64,000 bases of DNA from Eubacteriaceae bacterium (GTDB taxonomy: Bacteria; Bacillota; Clostridia; Peptostreptococcales; Anaerovoracaceae), in contig CABIWW010000007.1 in assembly GCA_902362435.1 (NCBI GenBank), forward strand, positions 84,872 to 148,871, written 5' to 3'. The translations under genes and the position numbers were made by a program. Positions 44,469 to 51,593 of the stretch are shown here, one piece after another (positions within the stretch are counted from its first letter, which is position 1; every line of letters begins with the position of its first letter). A model generated the notes under the pieces. The model saw only the letters and a list, made by a program, of their open reading frames with translations, was not told where the DNA came from and searched no databases.

Positions 44469-44747
44469 ATGAATAAAGCGGAATTAGTAGCTGCAGTTGC
44501 AGAAAAGACCGGTTTTACAAAGAAGGACGCTGAATTAGCTGTCAATGCTTTTGTTTCAAGCGTAGAAAGCTCTTTAGTTAAAGGTGAGAAGGTACAGCTG
44601 ATCGGTTTCGGAACTTTCGAAGTTCGTGAAAGAAAAGCAAGACAGGGAAGAAATCCTAGAAAGCCTGGCGAAGTGATCAAGATCGACGCTTCAAAAGCTC
44701 CTGTATTCAAGGCTGGAAAAGCTCTTAAGGATGCAGTGAATAAATAA
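44469..44747 (+). CDS. hup: DNA-binding protein HU
   Basis: 92 residues, the normal HU length, beginning [20 protein letters not shown]. The beta-arm region reads [20 protein letters not shown]. Nucleoid-compacting dimer that bends DNA. AAGGAGG (44454-44460) is 8 nt from the ATG; the in-frame TTG just before it is rejected. It has its own promoter and a terminator immediately downstream. Confidence 0.96.
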   Translation: MNKAELVAAVAEKTGFTKKDAELAVNAFVSSVESSLVKGEKVQLIGFGTFEVRERKARQGRNPRKPGEVIKIDASKAPVFKAGKALKDAVNK

Positions 44748-44762
44748 GACAGTGTGTCTGCT

Positions 44763-44795
44763 AAAGGGTAACTTGGTTACCCTTTTATTTTTTTG
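44763..44795 (+). terminator. Terminator directly between hup and rqcP
   Basis: AAAGGGTAAC-ttg-GTTACCCTTT (44763-44785) is a perfect 10 bp stem, followed by a T-rich run. The rqcP ribosome-binding site begins a few bases later. Confidence 0.93.
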
Positions 44796-44805
44796 AGGAG
44801 GAAGT

Positions 44806-45048
44806 ATGAGGATAGACAAGTTTCTTAAAAACTCCCGTATCATAAAACGCCGTACTGTTGCAAAGGAGGCCTGCGAGCAGGGCAGGATAACGGTGAACGA
44901 CAAGGTCGCAAAGCCCGGTACTGAAGTGAAAGCGGGCGATGAGATCTATATACAGTTCGGCAACGGTAGCCTGCGGGTAAAGGTTACAGAGTTAAAGGAT
45001 TCGTGCCGCAAGGAAGATGCGGCTTCGATGTATGAAGTGATAGAGTAG
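44806..45048 (+). CDS. rqcP: S4-domain ribosome-associated quality-control protein RqcP (YabO)
   Basis: 80 residues: a compact S4 RNA-binding fold, [21 protein letters not shown], with VTELKDS and [11 protein letters not shown] at the end as in B. subtilis YabO/RqcP. That protein works with RqcH to add alanine tails to chains stuck on 50S subunits. GAGGAGG precedes the ATG. No promoter is visible between the hup terminator and this gene, so it probably depends on readthrough or on a promoter inside hup. Confidence 0.9.
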   Translation: MRIDKFLKNSRIIKRRTVAKEACEQGRITVNDKVAKPGTEVKAGDEIYIQFGNGSLRVKVTELKDSCRKEDAASMYEVIE

Positions 45049-45055
45049 GAGATTT

Positions 45056-45493
45056 ATGCAGAAGAAAAGCAAAGCAAGAGAGAAGATAGAAAACATCAGA
45101 AGAGAGATAGAAGAGAATGCAGGACAGAGCATGAATGCGCTACTGGCGCCTGAGCTGTGTGATCTTGACGAAGAGAACCTGATCTCTGAAATGAGATTCA
45201 GAAAGTACGAGTGGGAGAGCAACGAGCGTGGAGAGGTGCACGGCGGAGCCATATCAGCCATGTTCGATACGGCGATGGGAATAACCGTACTGGCATACTG
45301 CGATTCAGTCGAGATATCCACAGCTGACCTCAGCGTCAGCTTCATAAGACCGTTCCTGGGAGAATCGTTCATATTCAGATCCGAAGTCATCCACCTCGGC
45401 AGATCGCTCGTGCGCGTGAGAGCGATAGCGTATGACGAGGCATCGGGAAAGACGCTGGCTTCGGCTACGACGAATTTCGTCCATCTCAAATGA
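45056..45493 (+). CDS. PaaI-type hotdog-fold thioesterase
   Basis: 145 residues. The catalytic helix region VHGGAISAMFDTAMGITVLAY is the PaaI/YdiI thioesterase signature, followed by STADLSVSFIRPFLG. It probably cleaves an acyl-CoA of unknown chain. A charged N-terminal helix of about 35 residues precedes the domain. It lies 7 bp after rqcP and is likely cotranscribed. Confidence 0.87.
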   Translation: MQKKSKAREKIENIRREIEENAGQSMNALLAPELCDLDEENLISEMRFRKYEWESNERGEVHGGAISAMFDTAMGITVLAYCDSVEISTADLSVSFIRPFLGESFIFRSEVIHLGRSLVRVRAIAYDEASGKTLASATTNFVHLK

Positions 45494-45513
45494 TGATGTG
45501 ATATCGGGATATG

Positions 45514-45551
45514 AAAAAACCTGCGGCCTCGTTTGAGGAGCAGGTTTTTTC
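45514..45551 (+). terminator. Terminator after the thioesterase gene
   Basis: AAAAAACCTGC (45514-45524) and GCAGGTTTTTT (45540-45550) with an inner CCTC/GAGG stem. Confidence 0.93.
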
Positions 45552-45562
45552 GTGCAAAGAAA

Positions 45563-45617
45563 GGGACCGCCGCTCTGACGATCATAAATCGTTAATGCGG
45601 CAGTCCCTCGTTTTTTG
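45563..45617. terminator. Second, bidirectional terminator facing the lipoprotein gene
   Basis: GGGAC/GTCCC, GCCGC/GCGGC and ACGAT/ATCGT stems nest between 45563 and 45607. TCGTTTTTT follows on the right and an AAAG-rich run lies on the left. Confidence 0.85.
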
Positions 45618-45641
45618 TGAGTATATCGATGTATCCCGATA

Positions 45642-47024
45642 TTACTGCACCAGACTTTCCGTGTAGTGGAGCAGGTTCATCAGAGCCGCTTCTCTGTGCG
45701 TCAGGCTGCATCTGTATGAGACTGCATTGATATCGGCTTTTGATGCGAATACGTCAAGATCGCTGCTTTCAAGAGTGTTTTCTGTGATCGAGTCCTTTGT
45801 ACCGAGTGCATCGGCAAGGAAAGCCGAAGCGCCGTTTTTGCTGTCTGCCGACCATGTCATGTGCGGGTCTGTGACGCTGTACGAGATATCGCTGAGTCCC
45901 GATGTCGTCAGAAATTCGGCGGACATATCTGAAAGCGTCGCCTTGTCTGTGCTTCGTGATCTCATCTTCAGAGTGAACGTGCCGCCCGAAGTCGAGACGT
46001 ATGAGATATCCGATGCCGAGATGATCTCACCGGTGTCTTCATCCTGAAGGTATATGCCGCTCTGCAGCGTGTACATGAGGCTGATGATATTGTTGCTGCT
46101 ATCGCTGCTTATGACTGTTTCGGGAAGCGATGTCTCGGTCAGGGTGTATACGAAATTGTCGCCAAGCTTTTCGAATCTGTTTTTTATGCTGTTGTATGAT
46201 TTTTCGAATTTTGATGTAAAGCTGCTTATATCGTTGTCGTTCACAACCACTACGGCAGTTGCAGATGTAGGCGTGTATCCGTCTGACGATTCGCATTCGA
46301 ACGATGCCAGATCGAAGAGCTTACCGGAACTCTTTTCTGTTGCGAGCAGACTTCCGATAGTTTCGACCGGGTTAGGATAGTGATTTTCAAAGCTGAAAGG
46401 ATCATGGTATCCTGAGATCGACATCGTTATAGTGTAAGCGTGAGTATAAGATGATGCAGAGGTCGACAGTGATGCTGTCATCGTACTGTCCATTTCATAT
46501 GAGCCTGCCCGCACCAGCTCTATGTCGTCACTGTTGTCTATGTTTATGAAGCTGCCGGAGCTGTAGTACTTGGGATCTGCAGCTGAAGCGCCTGTGAATT
46601 CACCGTGATCCACCTCGGTGACGATCAGTGATATATTGCCGTGTACTTCAGGGCCGAGAAGCGAAGTGAGCGAGATCGCCAGTGACTGCATAGAATTTTT
46701 GAAGTCATCAGTGCGTATGGAGCACTGAAGCACAGTCGGTTCACTGTTTTCAAACCCTGTGGTGGCAGGATTCGACAGGATCGTGTAGCTGCTGCCGCTG
46801 TCGGCTATCTCTATACTGTTTTTCTTTGCCCATGACTTGAGATATTCAGAAACCAGCGAATACTGTCCCGAGTCGCCGGAAAAAGTCGAGGTCAGCTCTT
46901 CATAAGTAGATTCCAGTGATGATTTAAGTTCGTTTTCTCTGTTCATTTCCCCGAGTGAACAGCCGCTTAAAAACATCACTGATATGAGTATAAGCGGGAT
47001 GATCGTTAATATGTATTTTTTCAT
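45642..47024 (-). CDS. Lipoprotein resembling a catalytically dead M20C (PepD-like) peptidase
   Basis: 460 residues. Lipobox LSGC places lipidated C22 after the signal peptide. Read along its length, it follows the aminoacyl-histidine dipeptidase order. The segment around NPATTGFENSEPTVLQ (85-100) stands for the strand before the metal-site HxD. HGNISLIVTEVDHGEFTGA (128-146) stands for the HGPLEVLFTVDEE.GMTGA block. SGSFINIDN follows (156-164), then SISGYHDPFSFENHY in place of SGLKGGHSG. The expected metal ligands are absent: IRTDD replaces HxD, VDHG replaces DEE, and the DNG loop is deleted. I infer a surface-held binding protein derived from an M20 peptidase. Single gene, read leftwards. 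Confidence 0.65.
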   Translation of the reverse strand: MKKYILTIIPLILISVMFLSGCSLGEMNRENELKSSLESTYEELTSTFSGDSGQYSLVSEYLKSWAKKNSIEIADSGSSYTILSNPATTGFENSEPTVLQCSIRTDDFKNSMQSLAISLTSLLGPEVHGNISLIVTEVDHGEFTGASAADPKYYSSGSFINIDNSDDIELVRAGSYEMDSTMTASLSTSASSYTHAYTITMSISGYHDPFSFENHYPNPVETIGSLLATEKSSGKLFDLASFECESSDGYTPTSATAVVVVNDNDISSFTSKFEKSYNSIKNRFEKLGDNFVYTLTETSLPETVISSDSSNNIISLMYTLQSGIYLQDEDTGEIISASDISYVSTSGGTFTLKMRSRSTDKATLSDMSAEFLTTSGLSDISYSVTDPHMTWSADSKNGASAFLADALGTKDSITENTLESSDLDVFASKADINAVSYRCSLTHREAALMNLLHYTESLVQ

Positions 47025-47050
47025 GGTCTATATTTCTCCTTGTCTGTCCC

Positions 47051-47079
47051 TTTCAATTCGAATATAATAATAGTATAAT
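47051..47079 (+). promoter_or_regulatory. Candidate promoter for the GNAT gene
   Basis: TTTCAA (47051-47056), 17 bp, TATAAT (47074-47079). The AT-rich gap probably also holds the divergent lipoprotein promoter. Confidence 0.45.
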
Positions 47080-47146
47080 ACCATTATGAAGAAAATAAAA
47101 TGTAAAGATTAGATGAATCTTTAAGAAATTATGCAAGGAGACAGAG

Positions 47147-47680
47147 ATGGATACTCGTAACTTTCTGATACGCGATGCGGAATTCGGCGACTATGAATAT
47201 TTTATGCGATGGGAGAACGATCCTGAGGTGACGCGCTATCTTTCCTTTGACGAGGGCAGAACGTATGAAGAAGTGGTCACTGAGGCTCTTTACAATAAGT
47301 TCAGCAAGGACAGGATGGATTTCACGATAGTAGATCGTGAAAAGGATGCGCCTGTAGGCAGGATATTCATTTCAAAGATCGACAGGCATGCAGATTCACT
47401 GGACATAACGAAATTCTATATCGGAGACGTCTCGCTGTGGGGAAAAGGCGTTGCCAGGGAGATAATGGACGAGCTGCTTGAGTACTGCTTTACTTTCCTG
47501 CATATAGAGCGCGTGACGATGGATTACTATACGGGGAACAAGCGTGCGTACACTCTTTACGAGAGCCTCGGCTTCAGAGAGGAAGGCGTGGCGAGGAATG
47601 CCACGAAAAAGGACGGCAGATATTATGATCTTCACGTAATGTCGATGCTCAGGTCGGAATTTTTCGGTGAAAAAGAATAG
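47147..47680 (+). CDS. GNAT-family N-acetyltransferase, RimJ/RimL-like
   Basis: 177 residues. It starts with the typical FLIRDAEFGDYEYFMRWEND. The acetyl-CoA loop is in IGDVSLWGKGVAREIMDELL, and the C-terminal motif NKRAYTLYESLGFREEGVARNATKKDGRYYD (about 128-158) is characteristic of the RimJ/RimL group that acetylates protein N-termini or small amines. AAGGAG precedes the ATG. Substrate unknown. Single gene followed by a strong terminator. Confidence 0.87.
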   Translation: MDTRNFLIRDAEFGDYEYFMRWENDPEVTRYLSFDEGRTYEEVVTEALYNKFSKDRMDFTIVDREKDAPVGRIFISKIDRHADSLDITKFYIGDVSLWGKGVAREIMDELLEYCFTFLHIERVTMDYYTGNKRAYTLYESLGFREEGVARNATKKDGRYYDLHVMSMLRSEFFGEKE

Positions 47681-47781
47681 AAAAAACAGTTCTGGCATAT
47701 CAAGGGATGTATGATACCCGCGACGGATATAAGGCGGGATTTGCCCACTGTGTACAGAGGTATTTTTGAATGCAGCGTTTT

Positions 47782-47811
47782 CAACGTTTTCGGGAAAGCG
47801 TTGTTTTTTTG
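47782..47811 (+). terminator. Terminator upstream of nrdD
   Basis: CAACGTTTTC and GAAAGCGTTG form a 10 bp stem at 47782-47803, followed by seven T residues. Confidence 0.85.
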
Positions 47812-47815
47812 AGCC

Positions 47816-47832
47816 TTTTGTGTTTCACAAAA
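47816..47832. promoter_or_regulatory. Perfect palindrome upstream of the nrdD promoter
   Basis: TTTTGTG-ttt-CACAAAA lies 28 bp upstream of the nrdD -35. It is a candidate operator for an unknown regulator. Confidence 0.45.
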
Positions 47833-47859
47833 AGTGCATTCAAATACACAGGTATGGTA

Positions 47860-47887
47860 TTGACTCGTTCTGTATTTTGTGTATAAT
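47860..47887 (+). promoter_or_regulatory. Promoter of nrdD-nrdG
   Basis: TTGACT (47860-47865), 16 bp, TATAAT (47882-47887). Confidence 0.65.
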
Positions 47888-47908
47888 TTATAACAGTTAC
47901 GAAAGAAG

Positions 47909-47924
47909 AAACAATATATAGTGG
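47909..47924. promoter_or_regulatory. Candidate NrdR box in the nrdD leader
   Basis: AAACAATATATAGTGG agrees at 14 of 16 positions with the NrdR consensus aCaCwAtATaTwGtgt as I recall it. It lies just downstream of the -10, where NrdR binding would repress transcription. A second box about 31 bp away, usual for NrdR, was not found. Confidence 0.5.
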
Positions 47925-47942
47925 TGAGAGAGGAGAGTATGT

Positions 47943-50288
47943 ATGGATCAGATAAAGCAGATCATCAAAAGAGACGGCAGGACTGTTGACTTTAATGTCG
48001 ACAAGATCGCGGACGCCATCTATAAAGCTGCACAGGTGCTGGGCGGCAAAGATTACGATATGGCGAGGTTCCTGGCAAGACAGGTCGAGGTGTATCTTCT
48101 GGAGATATGCCACAATGATATACCTACCGTAGAGCAGATACAGGATGCTGTAGAGAAGGTGCTGATCGAGAACGGTCATGCGAGGACTGCCAAAGAATTC
48201 ATACTTTACAGGGCTGAGCGTACGAGAGTGAGAGACATGAACACGAGACTCATGAAAATATATGAGGATCTTACTTTCAAAGAAGCCAAGGACAATGACA
48301 CAAAGCGTGAGAATGCCAACATAGACGGCGATACAGCGATGGGAACTATGCTCAAGTACGGTTCCGAAGGTGCGAAACAGTTTTATGAGATGTTCGTGCT
48401 CAAGCCTGATCATGCCAAAGCGCACAGAGAAGGCGACATACATATCCATGACATGGATTTCCTGACACTTACTACGACATGCTGCCAGATAGATATAGAG
48501 AAGCTTTTCAAGGGCGGATTCTCGACAGGACACGGATTCCTCAGAGAGCCTAATGACATACAGAGCTACGCTGCACTTGCATGCATAGCTATACAGTCGA
48601 ACCAGAACGACCAGCACGGAGGTCAGAGCATACCTGATTTTGACTACGGCATGGCCAACGGCGTCAAGAAGACGTACAGGAAGCTTTACTGGACGAACCT
48701 GGGGAAAATGCTCAATCTTCTCTTTGACATAGAGGATGGGGTGGAGCAGGTAAAAGCCATAGGCGCGGAGATCATGGAAAAGGACGATATATATCCTGTC
48801 CTTGCGGACGACAACGGCTACAAGGAAAAAGAGCGTGAATACCTCAGAGATATAGTCGACGAAGGATCCATAGACAAGCTCCAGAAAAAAGCTACAAAAT
48901 ATGCAAATGAAGAGATCAGGAGAGCCACATATCAGGCTATGGAGGCTTTCGTGCACAACCTCAACACGATGCATTCCAGAGCAGGCGCCCAGATACCGTT
49001 TTCCTCGATAAACTACGGTACAGACACATCTCCTGAAGGCAGGATGATAATAGAGAACATACTGCTCGCAACGGAAGCAGGCCTGGGAAACGGCGAAACT
49101 GCGATCTTCCCTATACACATATTCAAGATAAAGGAAGGCGTCAACTATAATCCGGGAGATCCGAACTACGACATGTTCAAGCTGGCGTGCAGAGTTTCAG
49201 CAAAGAGACTCTTCCCTAACTTCTCGTTCATCGACGCTCCGTACAATCTCCAGTACTATCATGAAGGCGACCCTAATACTGAAGTCGCTTACATGGGCTG
49301 CAGAACGAGAGTAATAGGAAACGTGTACGACCCTGAGCGCGAAGTAGTCGGCGGAAGAGGAAACCTGAGCTTTACATCGGTAAACCTTCCGAGAATAGCG
49401 ATAAAGGCGCATGGAGACATAGACTGGTTCTTCGAGGAGCTGGAAAGAAAAGTCGATCTGTGTATCGATCAGCTCATGGAAAGATTCAAGATCCAGTGCT
49501 CAAAGAAAGTGAAGAACTACCCGTTCCTGATGGGGCAGGGTATATGGATAGATTCGGACAAGCTCAAGCCTGAGGATTCCGTGGCAGAAGTGCTCAAGCA
49601 CGGCACGCTGACGGTGGGCTTCATCGGTCTTGCGGAGTGTCTGAAAGCGCTGATAGGCGTACATCACGGAGAGAGTCCTGAAGCTCAGAGCCTAGGCCTT
49701 GAGATAATAGGGTTCATGAGAAAGAAGATGGACGAGGAGTCGAAGAAGACAGGTCTCAACTTCACGCTCATAGCAACGCCTGCGGAGGGTCTTTCGGGCA
49801 GATTCGTAAGGATCGACAAGGCAAAGTACGGCATCATAGAAGGTGTTACGGACAGAGAGTACTACACTAACTCTTTCCATATACCTGTATACTACAACAT
49901 AAACGCATTCGACAAGATCAGGCTTGAGGCACCTTACCATGCGCTCACGAATGCAGGTCACATAACATATATAGAGCTGGACGGAGATCCGTGCAAGAAC
50001 CTCGACGCGTTCGAGCAGGTCGTAAGATGCATGAAGGAGAGCGGAGTCGGATACGGTTCGATCAACCATCCTGTAGACAGAGACCCTGTGTGCGGATACA
50101 CCGGCATCATCGACAACGAGTGCCCTTGCTGCCACAGAACAGAGGATGACGGGGATCAGGGATTCGAGAGGATCAGACGTATCACCGGATATCTCGTAGG
50201 CACGATGGACCACTGGAACGACGCGAAGACTGCCGAAGAGCGGGACAGAGTAAAACACAGCCTCGATTCGGGAAGAGAGACGCTGTAA
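47943..50288 (+). CDS. nrdD: Anaerobic (class III) ribonucleoside-triphosphate reductase
   Basis: 781 residues. The N-terminal ATP-cone (about 1-95) starts IKQIIKRDGRTVDFNVDKIA. The catalytic barrel includes the active-site region YMGCRTRVIGN. A zinc-binding Cys set, CGYTGIIDNECPCCHR, precedes the glycyl-radical site G749 in RRITGYLVGT. Makes deoxynucleotides for DNA synthesis under anoxia, after activation by NrdG, whose gene overlaps the stop codon by one base. An NrdR box and a palindrome lie upstream. Confidence 0.96.
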   Translation: MDQIKQIIKRDGRTVDFNVDKIADAIYKAAQVLGGKDYDMARFLARQVEVYLLEICHNDIPTVEQIQDAVEKVLIENGHARTAKEFILYRAERTRVRDMNTRLMKIYEDLTFKEAKDNDTKRENANIDGDTAMGTMLKYGSEGAKQFYEMFVLKPDHAKAHREGDIHIHDMDFLTLTTTCCQIDIEKLFKGGFSTGHGFLREPNDIQSYAALACIAIQSNQNDQHGGQSIPDFDYGMANGVKKTYRKLYWTNLGKMLNLLFDIEDGVEQVKAIGAEIMEKDDIYPVLADDNGYKEKEREYLRDIVDEGSIDKLQKKATKYANEEIRRATYQAMEAFVHNLNTMHSRAGAQIPFSSINYGTDTSPEGRMIIENILLATEAGLGNGETAIFPIHIFKIKEGVNYNPGDPNYDMFKLACRVSAKRLFPNFSFIDAPYNLQYYHEGDPNTEVAYMGCRTRVIGNVYDPEREVVGGRGNLSFTSVNLPRIAIKAHGDIDWFFEELERKVDLCIDQLMERFKIQCSKKVKNYPFLMGQGIWIDSDKLKPEDSVAEVLKHGTLTVGFIGLAECLKALIGVHHGESPEAQSLGLEIIGFMRKKMDEESKKTGLNFTLIATPAEGLSGRFVRIDKAKYGIIEGVTDREYYTNSFHIPVYYNINAFDKIRLEAPYHALTNAGHITYIELDGDPCKNLDAFEQVVRCMKESGVGYGSINHPVDRDPVCGYTGIIDNECPCCHRTEDDGDQGFERIRRITGYLVGTMDHWNDAKTAEERDRVKHSLDSGRETL

Positions 50289-50836
50289 TGGCTGCGGTGG
50301 ACGGATCAGGTTCTTTGAGGCTCGCAGGGATCGTAAGAGAATCGATAGTCGACGGCCCCGGCATAAGATTCACGGTCTTCTGCCAGGGGTGTCCGCATGA
50401 CTGCCCGGACTGTCACAATCCTGAAACTCACGATTTTGCAGGCGGTTTCGACTGCAGCACGGACAGGCTGATGGAGGAGATAGAGAAAGATCCGCTGCTC
50501 GCCGGAGTCACGTTCTCGGGCGGCGAGCCGTTCTGTCAGGCGGAAATGTTCACGGAGCTCGCGGAAAAGGTCAGGGAAAAAGGCCTTTCCGTGACTGTGT
50601 TCAGCGGGTACACGTACGAACAGCTGCTCGCTATGGCTGAGAAAGACGTTCATGTGAAGAGGCTGCTGGAGCTCACGGATCTGCTGATAGACGGTCCTTT
50701 TGTAAAGGCGCAGCGCGATCTGACGCTGCAGTTCAGGGGCAGCAGGAACCAGCGCCTGATCGATATGAAAAAGACAAGAGAGGCAGGAAAAGTCGTGCTG
50801 TGGGGCGACGATTCGGGCAGCGGACAGACGCGTTAA
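50288..50836 (+). CDS. nrdG: Anaerobic ribonucleotide reductase activating protein
   Basis: 182 residues. Radical SAM activase that installs the glycyl radical on NrdD. The cluster motif is C35-x3-C39-x2-C42 in QGCPHDCPDCHNPE. VTFSGGEPFCQ and the C-terminal FRGSRNQRLID are family marks. The ATG overlaps the last base of the nrdD stop codon, so the two are coupled. Confidence 0.95.
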   Translation: MAAVDGSGSLRLAGIVRESIVDGPGIRFTVFCQGCPHDCPDCHNPETHDFAGGFDCSTDRLMEEIEKDPLLAGVTFSGGEPFCQAEMFTELAEKVREKGLSVTVFSGYTYEQLLAMAEKDVHVKRLLELTDLLIDGPFVKAQRDLTLQFRGSRNQRLIDMKKTREAGKVVLWGDDSGSGQTR

Positions 50837-50868
50837 ATCACATATTCGGGCAGCTCATAAAAAAGTTC

Positions 50869-50897
50869 TTGTGTTAGTATTTTTAGTATGCTATAAT
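50869..50897 (+). promoter_or_regulatory. Promoter of rpmB
   Basis: TTGTGT (50869-50874), 17 bp, TATAAT (50892-50897) with an extended TG. The leader before rpmB is over 100 nt. Confidence 0.65.
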
Positions 50898-51008
50898 GTC
50901 ATTTGTTCGAGTCTGTTTTATGATTTTGATGATCCATGCTCGAGTTAAAAGCAAGTGAAAAAAGTTGCGAAAGCTTTTAGATACCAAATGTATAAGGAGG
51001 TGCGGCAG

Positions 51009-51200
51009 ATGTCAAGAAAGTGTGAAATTTGCGGAAAGGGCCAGGTTTCAGGAAACAATGTATCCCATTCCAACAGACATACTAGAAGAAAATGGAATGC
51101 TAATATTCAGTCTGTAAAAGTCGAAGACGGCGGAACAGTAAGAAAAGCAAAAGTATGTACTAGATGTTTAAGATCAGGCAAAGTAAACCGTGCCATCTAA
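51009..51200 (+). CDS. rpmB: 50S ribosomal protein L28
   Basis: 63 residues with two CxxC pairs, CEICGK and CTRCLRSGK, the zinc-binding form of L28. [16 protein letters not shown] is the family core. The ATG at 51009 follows AAGGAGG; the frame is open further upstream but without protein-like sequence. Ends at a terminator. Confidence 0.97.
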   Translation: MSRKCEICGKGQVSGNNVSHSNRHTRRKWNANIQSVKVEDGGTVRKAKVCTRCLRSGKVNRAI

Positions 51201-51214
51201 ATTTGAAAAATAGA

Positions 51215-51242
51215 CGCTCACAGTGTGGGCGTTATTTTTTTG
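51215..51242 (+). terminator. Terminator after rpmB
   Basis: ACGCtCAC-agt-GTGgGCGT stem (51215-51233), then TATTTTTTT. Confidence 0.85.
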
Positions 51243-51259
51243 CCAAAACAGCGAAAATG

Positions 51260-51460
51260 CTACGATTTCTTTATCAGCATGATCCCCAGAACTACGAGCA
51301 CGATGCTGAGGAGCATCACCCAGTATTCAGGAGGGAGCACGAGCGCAAAAACCGTGACGATGCCCAGCGCGAGCATCGCAATACCTGCTTTCTTTGCAAA
51401 ACACTGCTGTTTTCTTTTCTTCCTTTCCGGTCTGCAGCAGCCGTATTTCTGTCTGTTCAT
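51260..51460 (-). CDS. Small membrane protein of unknown function
   Basis: 66 residues: a basic, cysteine-containing head (KYGCCRPERKKRKQQCF) and two hydrophobic segments, about 27-43 and 46-63, separated by LPPEYW. GAGGTGA lies 7 nt before the ATG, a strong argument that it is a gene. I do not recognise a named family. It runs against its neighbours, between rpmB and recG, and its 3' end lies close to the rpmB terminator. Confidence 0.65.
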   Translation of the reverse strand: MNRQKYGCCRPERKKRKQQCFAKKAGIAMLALGIVTVFALVLPPEYWVMLLSIVLVVLGIMLIKKS

Positions 51461-51593
51461 AACGGATCACCTCGGGATATAATATGCAGAGACGCAGATA
51501 TTGTGCATCGATAACGGCATATGATAAAATATCAGGATAACGGACGTATTTTCAAAGCACACAGGCAGAAGATATATAGAGGTGAACAGATAA

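Noticed and set aside
47816-47832. Rex or FNR site upstream of nrdD
   Set aside because: The half-sites resemble those families, but the 3 bp gap does not match their known spacing.
47781-49118. Minus-strand open frame of 445 codons across nrdD
   Set aside because: NrdD is complete on the other strand. The frame crosses the nrdD promoter region and shows no protein-like features.
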